From Liolophura sinensis (lineage: Eukaryota > Mollusca > Polyplacophora > Chitonida > Chitonidae), in contig NC_088300.1 in the NCBI RefSeq assembly GCF_032854445.1, positions 14,513,570 to 14,577,569 on the forward strand: a DNA stretch of 64,000 nt, in the 5' to 3' direction. Below, one piece after another: positions 24,000 through 49,186 of the stretch (positions within the stretch are counted from its first letter, which is position 1; every line of letters begins with the position of its first letter). The translations under genes were made by a program, and so were the position numbers. Below the pieces are notes generated by a model. That model saw only the letters and a program-made list of their open reading frames with translations. It was not told where the DNA came from and made no database searches.

Positions 24000-26900
24000 G
24001 ATCTCGTGAAAACTGATGTGGTATTTTTCGGAATTTCCAATCATCCGTGATACAGCCGAGAGGTGTTCCATAAACGACAGCATATATATCAGGATTTAGA
24101 TATGATATCAGAATGTAGACATATATGTTCAGTATCATGAAAATACTAAGGTCAACTCTTATCTGTGTTGTGCTCGCGTACATGTATATACATTTATTTT
24201 GAACGGCATATACACTGAAAACATTTAAGTATCTCTCTGCAACAGATAATAATCTTGCATAAAGTTTAAGTGTAACATGTTTAATATTTAAACACTTAAA
24301 TATGTTTATCCAAAAACTGATGATAACACCGCTTTATAGTGTTGGTCATGTACACTGAAAACTTTAAATCACTCCGTTTAAACAATAAACCCATTCTCTT
24401 TACTACATTTACTATTGCCATTACACTATAAGTGTGAGTATTTATCAAATACTGCATGTATTTATAAAATAAATCAATATTTTTATGAAACATACGCGTA
24501 TATTTGAAAAACACACCTTGAACATGATAAATGTAGGCATTTATTACAGTGTGTGCACGTGTTTATAAATTTCCTAAAATGTATAAAACGGATCAAATTA
24601 TAGCTATTTGGAACTTTTTTTAACGCTCTAATTAGTATAGGTAGTCTGAGTCTGATTTTACTGAAAGGCATTAATTTTGTTAAACACGTTTATTATCTGT
24701 TGTAGAGCTATGTTTAAATGATAAACATTTGTTTTTTCAGTGTAGTTGTGTATTATTTATTGTGAACATCAACAATATATATACAAAGTCCATCTGATAT
24801 ACACGTATCAGTTTACAATCTTGATTAACAAGCCCATCTAGATGTTTACTTTTTAAAATTTTCTTTAAAATGATCTTTTTCTCTGAAGCAATTCTGAGTT
24901 CCTGTCCTTCGCCCTTCTTTGATTGTTTTCTTTTACGGTGCATGAATTCATTTATTTGCAAATTTTAACAGCGACATATCATCGAGTCATAACGAACTTG
25001 TTTTATACACACAGAAATCATTGTTATATTGTGCTCAGCTGCATCATATAACTTAAATTATAGATTTCTCCATCGGACTTTGTAATCAAACGAATACACT
25101 TGAAAGATGATCATTTGAAGTTAGCAAAGGCTTACATCACTCTGAAGTACATCTAGTACACTTGGAGCACGGAGACACACTGGCCTACTTCTTCCCTGTA
25201 TAGAGAGAAAAATCTATACTAGATGTGCGTGTACATATATATGTGTGTGAACGACAACAAGCTGTCGTATACAACCTAGATGTCTTCCTTCATGCATATA
25301 TGGCACTCATATGCACGGACGTTTGATCCAAAAATTGACATTCGCAATTATGGCTGGTTTCACCCTTGTGATCTATCCACAAATACAACATGTTCAGGCG
25401 GATATGTCACAAAACCTGTTAGATCACGTTAGACACTCATTATTGTTTTCATAAACATCTCAACGACCGCGTCGCTATGGCCAAATATTCAGGTATATGC
25501 AGGGATAATCTTCAGTGACATTTCGACCTCTGACCGAGTCGATGAACGGTGACCCACCTTTCAAGCAAGCGGCACGCAGAGCGACGTTGTATACAATGGT
25601 ACAGTATTTGGGCTGTAAAGATCTCTGTTTGTATATAAGCTATAATTAAGACACACAGTGCTTTTTCTGGACAAACATAAAGGTGGTAGAAAATAAGTTT
25701 CATTCTTGAAGCACTGATGGGTCGCAAACCGAACTTTTGTTTCCAAAAGAGTTATAGAGGTCTTATAAGAAGTTTAGCCAGCCATGTTCATATGTCTAAC
25801 ATTCACAGTTTGACTAATACAGAGCCGGAGAGGGGCGCATACGTCATGAGTTATAATCCCCCTTATAACCAGTTACCTATTTTTTCACTGGACTTCATAT
25901 CAGGGCGGTGAAATACTTTATCAAATGTACAGACATATGTGAAAGGATGATTTGTGGTGCTACCCTATTTAAATACGTGTTGAGACCTTCAACAAGATGT
26001 CTTACAAATATTTAAACACCGTCTTGTCGTTTCAGTTATAACCCGTTGAACCGGGTGCGATTTAACTTTTCTCCGTTTATAAACGGAGTTCTTCCCAAAA
26101 TTGCCTCTTTTGACCTTTTCACATGAATAAGGTCACAACCTGGCGAAAAGCTGATATAGGCATATACAGTTTTATCTGGAGTCCAGCAGGTCTGAGGTGT
26201 GCACTATATAGGCGTGTTCACATAATAGAAATCTAAAGCGATTTGGACGAGCGCCAAATAAATTCGGATAAAGAGATCCAGCTATTAACACTCAAATTAT
26301 TGCAACTCGCTATATACAAAACTAAACTTTTGTTACTGGTTATTTCAGTTTCAAGCCATTGAAAATCTTTATACGATGGTAACCGCACCATTACGTTTCC
26401 AAAGGTTCTCTTTCTCTTCGCTGGGCAGTAGAACCCTTGACTGAATTGAACATTGCAAACAGTTAAATCCCGTTACAATCAGCCTTAAAAGATACTCCAA
26501 TAAAATAGCTCAAAACATTTAGTCACATCTTGGCCCTAGAAATCCATGCTGTGTGATACTCTGACTGGTTGATCACAGCAGATTATTCGCTCTAGAACGT
26601 CATTTGCCCAAATCCTCCACACGTATTTGGAAAGAAGGTAGAGTGTAAGAATCCAACCCTCGCGCTGTTTTAACATAACAAGGAGACGAAGCACACACCA
26701 CATCTAGAAACGAGAAGACACTGGAAACTTTTGTTGTTTCTGATGAACAATGACGACATTCATTAAAGAGACTGCGTCCCGGATACTTTTGTCAAACAAA
26801 TCCCTCTTGACTAATGAAATCAAAGGGCCTGAAATGGCAAGGTGCGAAATCGGCCCCAGCGCTAGAAACTGTGCACATAAACGAGCGAAACAGACTATAG

Positions 26901-27205
26901 TTATGACTGACAGCTGTTGAAACCTTAAACCAAATAAGCATTTCAGGAGTCTCTCGAGTTAACTCAGGTTCTTGCATAATCGGATGTGTCAGCTCAAACA
27001 GTGCCAATGACAGCTACTGTAAAAGAACGTCTTTTGCGAGAACCCTCACCTTATATTTCGCCTAAATCAGCGTACCCGGGGCTCATGAAATGCCGATTGG
27101 ACTAATGGATCGGTTTATCAGATATTTGGCGCATCTTATAATAAGATCAATCCTACTTGTTTAACAATATAAGGAGTTCTCTAAAATGTGAATTCCTCAA
27201 TTAGA
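24000..27205. other. Intergenic region between gene B and calmodulin-like gene
   Basis: Upstream of gene B (minus) and of the calmodulin-like gene (plus), so both promoters should lie here as a divergent pair. 24200-24960 is very AT-rich with many 'tttataaat' words and only chance frames. The start codon exon of the calmodulin-like gene is probably in this stretch. ATG followed by GTAACC at 26376 is one weak candidate. No other gene was seen. Confidence 0.4.
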
Positions 27206-27413
27206 TAACTTCTGTGAGTTCAAGTCCAACTCATGCTGGCTTCCTCTCCGGCCGTAAGTGGAAAGGTCCTCCAGCAACCTGCAAATGGTCGTGGATTTCC
27301 TCCCGGCTCTGCCCTGTTTCCTCCCACCATAATTCTGGCCACCGTCGTATAAATGAAATATTCTTGAATACGGCGTAAAACACCAATCAAATAAATAAAT
27401 CAATCAATCAAAT
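27206..27413 (+). repeat. SINE type 1, lacking extreme head
   Basis: 'gtgagttcaagtccaactca' (B-box-like), 'ttcctctccggccgtaagtg', 'cagcaacctgcaaatggtcg', 'ataatctggccaccgtcgta'-like core, then 'acggcgtaaaacaccaatca' and an AAATAAATAAATCAATC tail. The first ~50 bp are absent. Confidence 0.85.
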
Positions 27414-27813
27414 TCGACTCTCACAGTTCTGCGTGTGTATGACTGGTCAAAGCCGGATTGCACAAAGCCAGCTTGATCAACGAAATGAATGCTTTATATT
27501 TTCCATCATCGTTGATTTCTTTCTTCTTTTTTGTTTTTTGTTTTGTACGCTTAATAAAACAAAGCGTGTATAAAATCGGTAAACTATAAATGAAGAGGAA
27601 TCTGCTAAGGTCTGTATTGTCTTGGAGATCCTACCACCACGAATGTATGGAAAATCTTGTCAAAATGTCACCAAAACCGCACAAGCCCCGCGATACCCAG
27701 TTTTAGCTAACTGTTAGCACTCGGGATTGCTTCATATAAAATTCAGACTGCTCACACATAATTATACACATAAATATTACATTGCTCTAACGTGTCTGGT
27801 GTCTCTATTTCAG

Positions 27814-29914
27814 GCTGCCGAATTATCAGACGAACATATTTCTGGTAAGTATACGACATGTTTAGATTACGTCAACAGGGACATCTACTATAACGTATAT
27901 GATGTATCTCTATAAAGACGCATCTTAAGGTGCATGTAAGACGCATCTTAATAAGACATCTCTGTTCTATTTCTTGAACATAAATAGTGTAATTGTTTTC
28001 ATCCTGCATCATCTGTATGGTGATTTGTTTTAATGCTACATTTTGGCATTTTGCACAAAAATTTTCTTTATTTTATATTCTCTGCATATTAGAATTTACA
28101 TTTTATAAAACCCATTCGTTCATATGCTATTTTAGTCTTCAAAATGTGCAACGGCTTATAGTGAATAAATTCAAACGCATAGCAAGTAAGATGTGAAATT
28201 GTGGGATCAAGTTTTATACTAGTATAATTAAGGGGAAGAGTTCAGCTCTGAGAGGTTAGGGCAAGGAAGCAAGACTGGTTGGTACCTTGTCAGTATACCA
28301 TGTGACTGCGTAGGGTGTCATGTCTTGTGTCTTTGACATGATACTTTAGTGGTGGCAGGACTTTTGCGGCATGGACTTGTCCTGCCACAGGAAGACACAG
28401 TATATGTACATTCATGTACACCTATTGATTCCTCGTCGTCATATGGTTGAAAAAGTGTTAACAACAAGGTAAAACCTCAAGCATGACATTACATTACATT
28501 ACATTACATTGCATTACATTACATGTGTTCTTCTTTCAGAATTTAAAAGAGCCTTTGAGCTTTTCGATGAAGACGGCGATGATGTCATCACTGCCTGGGA
28601 ACTGGATTGTATCCTTAAATCGCAATTTGGAGAGCAAAGTCCGTCAGAGAGAGAATTGAAAAATCTGACCAGAGAGCAACAATGCCCTGGTGAGTGAATG
28701 ACATACCAAGCTTTGATGACATGTCATTTTTATCCTCTCGTCGTCATATGACTGAAAAATTATTAAGTACGACGTTAAACCCCAAGGACTCGCTCACTCT
28801 TTGTATCCACTCTTATCTCTCTTATTAGGGGTTCTTACCGAGGTTCTCTCCAAGACGAATGAATCTACTAGCATGAAAATAGCACATGTGTTTTCTCCCT
28901 GACCTTTCCAAAAATTTGTAGTTTTTCCATTTTGATTTTTATGCAAATTTGTGCATTGCTATTGGCGCCAAACTGCTGAAGTCATTGCTATTGCCGCCAA
29001 ACTGCTGAAGTCATCCTGGTGAAAGCACGTCTGAATAATAACCACGATATAGTCAAAACTAAATTCTGTTTGAACCGTTGTATATGTTTCAGAAAGTGGA
29101 ATGATCCGATATGATGACTACCTAGATCTGATGGGTCGCAAATTGAAGGACAGAGAGAAAGAGATGGAAATACGAGAGGCCTTCCGAGTGTTTGATAAAG
29201 ACGGAAATGGTTTCGTCAGTGCCGCAGAGATTAAACAGGCTATGGTGAGGCTAGGAGAAAGTGTCAACGACGAAGATGTCGATACTATGATTCGAGAGGC
29301 TGATGAGGACGGCGATGGCCATATTAGCTACCACGGTGAGTGCGTCCTTAATTTAAAAATTACCAGAGTACCCACTGCTTGGTTCACATTCGGGATGTAT
29401 ATGGAAGCCCATAGTTACACCCACCCTCTATTCTCTGTTTGAAGAGACTAGGAGAGAAACGCCTTTTATACCGTTAAACTGGCCCATCCTTTTAAAATAG
29501 TTTATGCGACAACGCGACAAAGCGACATTAAAACGTTGCTCTTAATTCGTGGTTTGACTGAGACACAGAAGCACGCCATTTTCATGTAAATCATCGCGGT
29601 TTTCTGGCTTTGAATCAGATCTTGATGGTGCAAAAAGGCCACAACATGACCGCTAAGTTATAAAATATCGCCTGTCTGTTGTTGCTTTACACATGCGATT
29701 TTAACAATTGTTGTTAAAATATGACAGTGTCGTTATTTGGAATTAACACGTGCTGGGTATAGCACAGATTTTAGTGCTGAAAATTGGCTGGTACCTCTCT
29801 GGCTTTCGAACCAACGACATTGTCGCCAGCCGTGTATATTATTTCTGATAATACTAATTCGTGTTTGCTGTTTATTTCTTCACAGAATTTGCTAAATTGA
29901 TGACCAGCACGTGA
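27814..29914 (+). CDS. Calmodulin-like EF-hand protein
   Basis: Visible exons: 27814-27844, 28540-28689, 29093-29335 and 29886-29914, all with AG acceptors and strong GTAAGT or GTGAGT donors; phases 1, 1, 1. They encode 150 residues starting [20 protein letters not shown]. This aligns with calmodulin [20 protein letters not shown], so the ATG most likely stands alone in an unseen upstream exon, as in many animal calmodulin genes. EF-hand 1 is [12 protein letters not shown], an intact-looking loop with Asp in place of the usual Gly at position 6. EF-hand 2 has lost its ligands ([12 protein letters not shown]). EF-hands 3 ([12 protein letters not shown]) and 4 ([12 protein letters not shown]) are intact. 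Total length with Met is 151, close to calmodulin's 149. It is a divergent paralogue, not canonical calmodulin. It lies opposite in strand to the TMEM179-like genes on both sides. AATAAA follows at 29919. Confidence 0.85.
28255..28480 (+). repeat. SINE type 2, diverged
   Basis: 'ggcatggacttgtcctgcca', 'gaagacacagtatatgtaca', 'cctcgtcgtcatatggttga', then 'aaaacctcaagcatgaca' follow the type 2 core and tail. The head is degraded. Confidence 0.55.
28488..28524. repeat. (CATTA)n microsatellite
   Basis: Seven near-perfect 'acatt' units end 16 bases before the acceptor of the second visible exon of the calmodulin-like gene. They contribute part of its upstream tract. Confidence 0.9.
28722..28800 (+). 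repeat. SINE type 2, 3' end only
   Basis: 'ctctcgtcgtcatatgactg', 'aaaaattattaagtacgacg', then 'ttaaaccccaaggactcgct'. It is the 3' end of type 2 and well preserved, in an intron of the calmodulin-like gene. Confidence 0.8.
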
Positions 29915-29918
29915 CAAA

Positions 29919-29924
29919 AATAAA
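29919..29924 (+). terminator. Polyadenylation signal, calmodulin-like gene
   Basis: AATAAA begins five bases after the TGA stop. If used, the 3' UTR is extremely short, so a later signal may be used instead. Confidence 0.4.
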
Positions 29925-29959
29925 CGGAAGGTTTGAGGCTGGCTCATTATATACCTCAC

Positions 29960-31745
29960 TAAGACACCCTTGATGCCTGTTGAACCCTGCAAAGTACGTC
30001 ATCAGAAAATGAGTGAAATAATGGATGGAGAAGAAGATTATTTTGTACATGTCCATTATCACCATGGGAACGGGGTATCACATTGTCAGTGCTATGTAAT
30101 TTATCCCAAAGATTAGAGTATGTTTTTACCGATAAAGAATAGGGGCCCCGCTGGCTCAGTATTTTAAAGCGTTATTTCCTCGGATGTTTCGCTCTCGCTC
30201 GTTCAGTTGCAGCTTGAAGTCAGGCGATTTGTCGTTTACCTGATGAGGGGCGATGGTTTATATACATTCATTTACACAGAGAGTCTGGTTTCCTCCACAC
30301 ATACACCTGAACGCCGCATATAATGTATATGAGTGGAATTCCTTGGTAACATGATGTAAAGGCCATTCAAGTCACAAGAGACATCACACAGAAAGAAAAA
30401 TAATGTGCTAGCCTTATTTTCATATAGTGTTTCATAGCTTGTCAGAACAGGGAATGTGTTATGTTGAGACACGTGTACGTGTTGTGTATATAACTGTGTA
30501 AAAATTTATTCCAGAAATTGTTAATATTAACTTAGAATAGACTTAATGTATCTATATGTTATCGATGTTCTGCTTTATTTCAATAAAATCGTTGCAGAAA
30601 GCCATGTCCTTAATGCCTTAATAAAATGGTTGTTGAAAGCCGTGTTCTGAAATACAATGGAACTATACATGCTTGATGAAAGAGATGTCCAGAATGGGTC
30701 CTGTTTCCGCTCATTGGTTACAGTACATATGTCGGAAAGTTTGCTAGAAATATGACATAGGTAAAATACATAGCTACTCATTATTCCAACATCGGGCACA
30801 TTAATCAAAAATATGAACGTGGCCATTAAAATATATTTAAAATATTCAAACGTGGAATATCATATTTTAGAGCTAGTTGCAGGAAATGTGTCATGAAATG
30901 TACGAGCCAGATCTCTCAAGCGGATGCTAGACTGTCTGAATTCTCGCGGTAACTTCATGTTTCTCGCATTTATGCCTACATATCGTAAGGAACTGCCTCA
31001 TCCATTTTGAGTCCATTTCATATGAAATCGGTGCTAATGATGTGCAGGTAATAACTTAATAATTCGGACAGGATTGTTTGTATTCTTTCATCTATGTGTG
31101 GAAATAATACGCATATATTTAGTTGTTAAATTTATTCGAAAAGGAGTGAGCCGTGGCTGATTGGTTAAAGCGCTTGTCTTACAATAGACCTGCTCTGAAT
31201 TACCCCCCTTATTACTGGGCAGCGACTATGACGTAACGCGAGACATGAAGCATACGGGTATTTCATGAAGCCCTCATTTGCCTCTAGCATCCGAATGACC
31301 CAGTCGAGTTAGGCAAAACTAGGTCATATGCATATTCATAGCGACCTACATGGCAGCAGGTGTGACAACGTGCAAGGGTTTCCAATAAAAGGACGCCGAA
31401 CCGTAGCAGCTCACATAACACTTTCTCAGCTGGACTTTCTAAGATCAAATTAAATATTTTGTAATACTTTTCTATAGCTATCTATCGCTTTTTATAGCTA
31501 GACCTTTCTTCACAGAAATCCTGGAATCCTCCAAACCATATCACAAGCCAATGTTTCCTGAACATCTTGCATTAGGGTTTTGGACATCTTATACACCCGT
31601 CTACCCGTGACAAGGTAATTTAGGAATCTGGATATCCTACTTTTTGAATCTGTGTTTCTGTATACCAGTTACCTCCACGTGTGCAAGTATCGCGCTTATC
31701 ATTGTTCCGTTATCAAAATATATAAAAATTGAAGATCATATGATC
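29960..31745. other. Intergenic, with degraded SINE-like pieces
   Basis: No gene. At 30142-30345 a tRNA-like head (GGGGCCCCGCTGGCTCAGTA) is followed by 'tctggtttcctcc' and 'ctgaacgccg', a SINE relative. At 31145-31190 'gagccgtggctgattggtta' is another head fragment. The rest is AT-rich sequence without recognised content. Confidence 0.45.
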
Positions 31746-31747
31746 AT

Positions 31748-31945
31748 ATTTATTTATTTATTTGATTGGTGTTTTACGCCGTACTCAAGAATATTTCACT
31801 TATACGACGGCGGCCAGCGTTATGGTAGGAGGAAACCGGGCAGAGCCCGGGGAAATCCTACGACCATCCGCAGGTTGTCGTCAGACCTTCCCAAACATGG
31901 TCGGATAGGAAGCCAGCAAAGCGACAGGAAAGGTTCTTGACTACG
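31748..31945 (-). repeat. SINE type 1, head decayed
   Basis: Reversed tail 'tttatttatttatttgattg', 'gtgttttacgccgtactcaa', 'cttatacgacggcggccagc', 'ggaggaaaccgggcagagcc', then 'accatccgcaggttg'. The sequence is degraded beyond 31920. Confidence 0.85.
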
Positions 31946-32563
31946 TTGTTAAACACCAGTTAATCGATCAGTCAGCATGCACTGGACGTCAATCTATATG
32001 TGGCATCTAACTATGAGCCTACAACAAAGCTACAGTTACAGGAAATCTTTCCTCTCGAGCTCGAAAAAAATTTCCTTGTTCAAACATTATCTTTCATAAT
32101 AATGTCGTCGACTACATTGTTCGTGAAAGAACTTCAAGCAGACTTAATTTACACCTTTCCTTCGCTGAAGTAATAAGCTGTATTCTTAGAAGATAATTCT
32201 ACTACAATCAGGGTAAAATGTTGCTCCCAAATGGCCACGGCTATAATGAAAGCATACAAATGTAGGAATTATATATAATGGGTTTAATCGTAAATGAGCA
32301 TGTAATCATTATTTTATCATTATAACATTCATGTACAGAATAGAGTAATATAAATGAATATCATGAATATACTGACAAATTTTCGGGTCACTTTTGATGT
32401 ACAAACGTCTGACGTCACAATCCAAAGCATGCCAAAGGAAAAACAAGTGTAACATACACAATACTGACAAAAACTAAACGTGTTTCAAAATGTACAGTTT
32501 ACAAGTAACAATCAAATCTTCACGCCTTTAAGTTTTAAACCTAAGCTCGATCGCTGCTTGGTG

Positions 32564-45064
<12,501 letters not shown>

Positions 45065-45069
45065 GGAAT

Positions 45070-45990
45070 CTTGTACCAATTTTATCTGCCGTATCCTGTA
45101 ATAACAGATATATGAGGCTGCCTCCAAGGCTCAGTCTAGGCGCGTTTGTTCAGTGATCTTATAACAGATTTAAGATTTCGGTCGAATGCCGGTGTACCTT
45201 TTTCACATAAAGACACAAGTGTTAGGATAACATCTTCCTGGGTGTATATAGGCTATGGGTCAGTAATTGTCAACCTTGAAGATATCAGGAAGTGAGGTAT
45301 GTGCCTCAAATAGGGCATGCATTCACGGTAAAAAAGAACATCGGTATGGCCACGTGAGACATATAGGCCTAGTCTTGCCGTAGAGCTTTGCAAGAGCGCA
45401 TTTCTGCATAAAAGAGACTCACTGACCCTGGCCTAGAAGTGTCCCACGTATGTCCCCACCATGTGATGATGTCGATAACATCCACCTGCAGGGTACATGA
45501 GCATGCGCAGTGGGTATCAGTGTACGTTCCAGCTATGATGCAGTCAGGCGATTAAACCCGGGACGACTATATCGGAGTATGAAAATGTTATCAAACATGG
45601 ATTTGTCACATTATACACCTGTGTGGTATTATGAAAGCAAACGACCATGAGAATAACATTTCAGTCATGTTAACACTATAATCTATACATATAATTATTT
45701 GTTATCAATTAATATTGCTGTGCGGAAAATCATAATGTTTTAATGAAAAAAATATTACAGAAAATATAGTTCAACGTCGCTATATAGTCTTACGTGAAGT
45801 TCATATGTCTATATTACCGTATACCGCTACTCACCTGCCTGGCCTCCAAGCATGGAACTGCTATTTAACACGGCCTGAAGTCTGTACTATTTGCATGGTT
45901 CACGTGAATGTATAATAAGGTTCTTTTCTCAAACTCAGTTATGAAAACTTACATGTATATTGCCAGTCTGAACACCTTCGAATTTAATCC
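45070..45990. other. Upstream region of gene C
   Basis: This should contain the gene C 5' UTR and promoter. No TATA or initiator signal was clear enough to call. Open frames are short and repeats were not recognised. Confidence 0.4.
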
Positions 45991-45992
45991 AG

Positions 45993-46256
45993 CTAACGAT
46001 AAAAAAGACCTTTTAAAGGTGTCCTGGAAAAGCTAACGTGACCCAGTTTGAACACCCTGTCCCAGACGTACTTAATCGTGGTGACAACTGAAAAACCTGT
46101 TTTCAGAGACTTGCCAAAGCTGACGTGAATGGAATTCACATCCACCCCAACTGAGCGTTCCTGCAACACATTGTAAGGTCCTGGAGTGATTCCTACTGTG
46201 CAGGCAATCCAGATAATACAGCCCTTCAGTACCCGCTCTCCGTCATTAATTCTCAT
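45993..46256 (-). other. Coding-like open frame, unknown
   Basis: An 87-codon minus-strand frame starting MRINDGERVLKGCIIWIACT and containing VDVNSIHVSFGKSL and TTIKYVWDRVFKLG. Residue and codon choice look like real protein, unlike most frames here. A decayed SINE tail (46257-46302) lies just upstream of the ATG. No family was recognised and no flanking exon joins it. It may be a fragment of a transposed or lost gene. Confidence 0.3.
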
Positions 46257-46302
46257 TGTTATTTAACACCAAGCTCAAGAATTTTCCACTTACACCATGG
46301 CA
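46257..46302 (-). repeat. SINE type 1 tail fragment
   Basis: 'gttatttaacaccaagctca' then 'agaattttccacttacacca' is the reversed type 1 core, diverged. Confidence 0.5.
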
Positions 46303-46467
46303 ATCAAATTTAATTTCTATAAACATGTTCATATGGAATTTCATATACTCGGAGTATACAATAAAGTTATGAAACTTATACATTATTAATCCACCAATGC
46401 AGTAACTACACTTACTTTCTATGAATACAATATCTATTTGTAGAGAATTATAGTTACCACAATGCAC

Positions 46468-46512
46468 ACCCCCCCCCCCCCCCACCACCACCTCCACCCC
46501 CCTCAACCCACC
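46468..46512. repeat. C-rich simple sequence
   Basis: A run of about 17 C followed by 'accaccacctccacccccct'. Low complexity; it gives a spurious glycine/valine-rich frame on minus. Confidence 0.9.
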
Positions 46513-47135
46513 TCCCCAAAAAGAAAGAATTGCTTTGATACAAGTTAGTATCAAATGAGGTTTTTTTACAATAAAATTTCGCTGGCATTCTATCCTCAAA
46601 TGCATTTTTCTGTATATATAAACAGGTGGGTTCTAGCCGTAGTTTTACAACTAATTGCTCAGTTTATACAAAGTGATATAAATGTACAAACTCATGTTTA
46701 GCAGCCAAAGTTTTTCAAAAGGTAGTCACAAATCAAGCAAACAACAACGTCAGGTAGAACTCTACACTGAAATACATACAGGTATTTCGAAGGTACATGT
46801 CAGTATTTTTATTAAAATTCTAAATTTTGCCTATGCAAAGTTTTTCCATCGCTTTTATCTCTAATAATACGGAAAAGTATTCAAATTTTATACTGTGTAC
46901 ATTTTGCACGAAGTTCGATATGCATACGTCAGTCTACATTATCTCAAAATAAACCTGTAATAGGCCTCGGCTCATCTGCACACAGTTTTGACGTCAGCAA
47001 GAGGAACCTCTGAGTTCTAATATCTCTTCAACCAATAGAGCTTTGCTTGACGAAAAAAGCACCACATGCGTAAAATAAAGTTAAGAAATACGGACGCCAT
47101 GTGAAAGAATATATTTTTTTCCGAACATTTCCTCC

Positions 47136-47138
<3 letters not shown>

Positions 47139-47219
<81 letters not shown>
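47139..47219. repeat. Long (TA)n microsatellite
   Basis: About 40 uninterrupted TA units. Confidence 0.97.
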
Positions 47220-47222
<3 letters not shown>

Positions 47223-47767
47223 TATATAGGCTTATAAGTTGCCGCTAGACACAGATTTCATTGCAGTATGAAATTTATCAGTTCTTTGACTGATACTTAC
47301 ATCGTAGGATCTATATCGGTTGCAAGTTCAGGTGTGACAAGTATCGTTAATTCTCTTGAAAAACTTAACATTTCCGGCATAGCGTACATGCATAAGCGCA
47401 ACAATTTGAAGTGCTTAAAACAGAAAAAATTACATGGATATACTGGGTTTATATTTAAAGTTCATTGTGGACTGCATCTTTTGATTAGTTCTTTAATTCT
47501 TCCTTTTCTTAGTATGTTTTTGATTATTAAGTTTTAATTACCACCTGTTAACATCATCCTGGAAATGTACATGACTTTGAATAAATGAATGAATGCATTT
47601 TGTTGGCAGTACACGAAAAAAATGAATCTGGTAATTTTAAAGTGACCATAAAGTCAGCCACTGAAGCTGAATTAATTAATAAAGTAGTATTCCAGAAATG
47701 TTGTAGAAATATTTTAAAAATTCTACACAGCTTATAAACAAAATAAATAGCAAACAATCGTCAGTAG

Positions 47768-48530
47768 GACACAGACCCCCATTACAATTTCCGTTGAACG
47801 CCCAGGCTAGGCCCCACTTTTTTCTGCAGCTATCTCTAACCTGGGCAGTGGACAGTGGTCTTCGGTCTCACTGTGCTCAAGCATAACTGTGTTCCATATA
47901 CACACCATTTTCTGTATATCTATGAGTCGCATTCCTTCAGCAGCCCATTCCCGCTCATGTGTATCTCTGTCTGATCCAACCATGGAATCTACCTTGCGCC
48001 GTCTTGGCCGCCATATTCGCTTTGTGTCAGGCTGGTGTGTTCTTAAAGACTCCTGATTGGGCTGGAAATCTGTGTCCATCCAGGAACACCCAGGCACAGG
48101 ATTCAGCATGTCTGTAACTGCTGACAAGTTTTTTGAGCACTCCTGGGTCTATCCAGGTTGAAATCTAGACTGTTTCCTCTTTCTGTCTCCCTTCATGGTG
48201 TTTTGGGGTAGATTGTTTGCCTTGTTAACTGTCAGACTGGCCAATGTAGGTATAGTTGGTGGCTGCCTGATTGGAAATGTTAAATTTATGTTTTTCCTCT
48301 CTATTTTTCTCTTGTAGATGCCAATGTGACACCCTTTGATGTGACTGTAATAATATGCAGGAGTAATAACCTGCTGTGAGACAACAGGAATGGTGCAGGG
48401 ATGCTTTTGCATGGTGAGCTGGTCAGCCAATCGGCAGTCATGGGGGAGGAGGGGGAAGGTGGCGGGTGGGGGGGGGGGGGGTGCCTGGCTGGGTGGTCTT
48501 TTAAAGGGTTTCATCATGTAAATCAGTGGG
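47768..48530 (-). pseudogene. Unidentified coding-like region, possible transposon protein
   Basis: Two minus-strand open stretches (122 codons at 48149-48517, 106 codons at 47807-48127) have protein-like content. The first has a proline run and RLADQLTMQKHPCTIPVVSQ, YYYSHIKGCHIG. The second has PGCSWMDTDFQPNQESLRTH and REWAAEGMRLIDIQKMVCIW. They lie next to each other in the same direction and may derive from one protein. The downstream end carries GTAATGGGGGTCTGTGTCC, the same terminal sequence as the repeat at 49187 and 18115, which suggests a mobile element. No known domain was recognised. Confidence 0.35.
48467..48481. repeat. G-run
   Basis: About 12-14 G in a row within a G-rich patch. 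It encodes the proline run of the minus-strand frame. Confidence 0.9.
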
Positions 48531-49186
48531 GAACAGGGATACTAGTCTTTTCTTAAGTCTTATTCACTGAAAAAGTGCATGTGAACAGGTCTTCATCACC
48601 CTGAGGCATTATTCTTGCTTTGATGTTGTTCACAAATGATTGTTCCGAAATTGTGACAGTCCGCTTTGATACCCCCTACCACACGGTCAGTCAAATTTTT
48701 TCACAAAGTTGCTGAAGTAAATGTCTCATATTTTGACATTTAATTGTCAGATAAATTGCTTTTATTTTGATGTATGCTTTGACACTATGGGCTAGTAACT
48801 TTGGTTTTTAAGGCCGCTCTGAGTGGAAAAATCTTCTTAAAAATGCATATTTTTCTAAATGGTTGCTTTTGAAAAGTCTAAAGTGCTCTGTCAATGTGAT
48901 TTTTTAACTTTTCTTGCAGATAAACATCTTGTTTTTCCAAAGCATTTAACCTGATGGAGATATCTTGAACGGTATATGCGCTGCAAAGCTTCAAAGTTTA
49001 CCCTTTAGAGTTTTTGTACCTTGAAAAAAGGACACATGTCCAAGATGGGGGTACCCCAACTTGAATTCATCCAACTCCAAAGTTTCTGCATGTATCAAGC
49101 CCTAATTTTGCCTGTGAAGTTCAGAAGAGTCAGGAATTATGTGGTGCAAAAATTATTGATTTTGATAAAAGTTGGCTGGTGTGATA

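Noticed and set aside
30142-30200. tRNA gene
   Set aside because: Only the A-box-like half is tRNA-like. The rest follows the SINE pattern and no cloverleaf with an anticodon arm can be drawn.
46246-46605. 119-codon minus frame with glycine/valine run
   Set aside because: Largely created by a C-run and simple CCACC repeats; only the neighbouring 45993-46256 frame looks protein-like.
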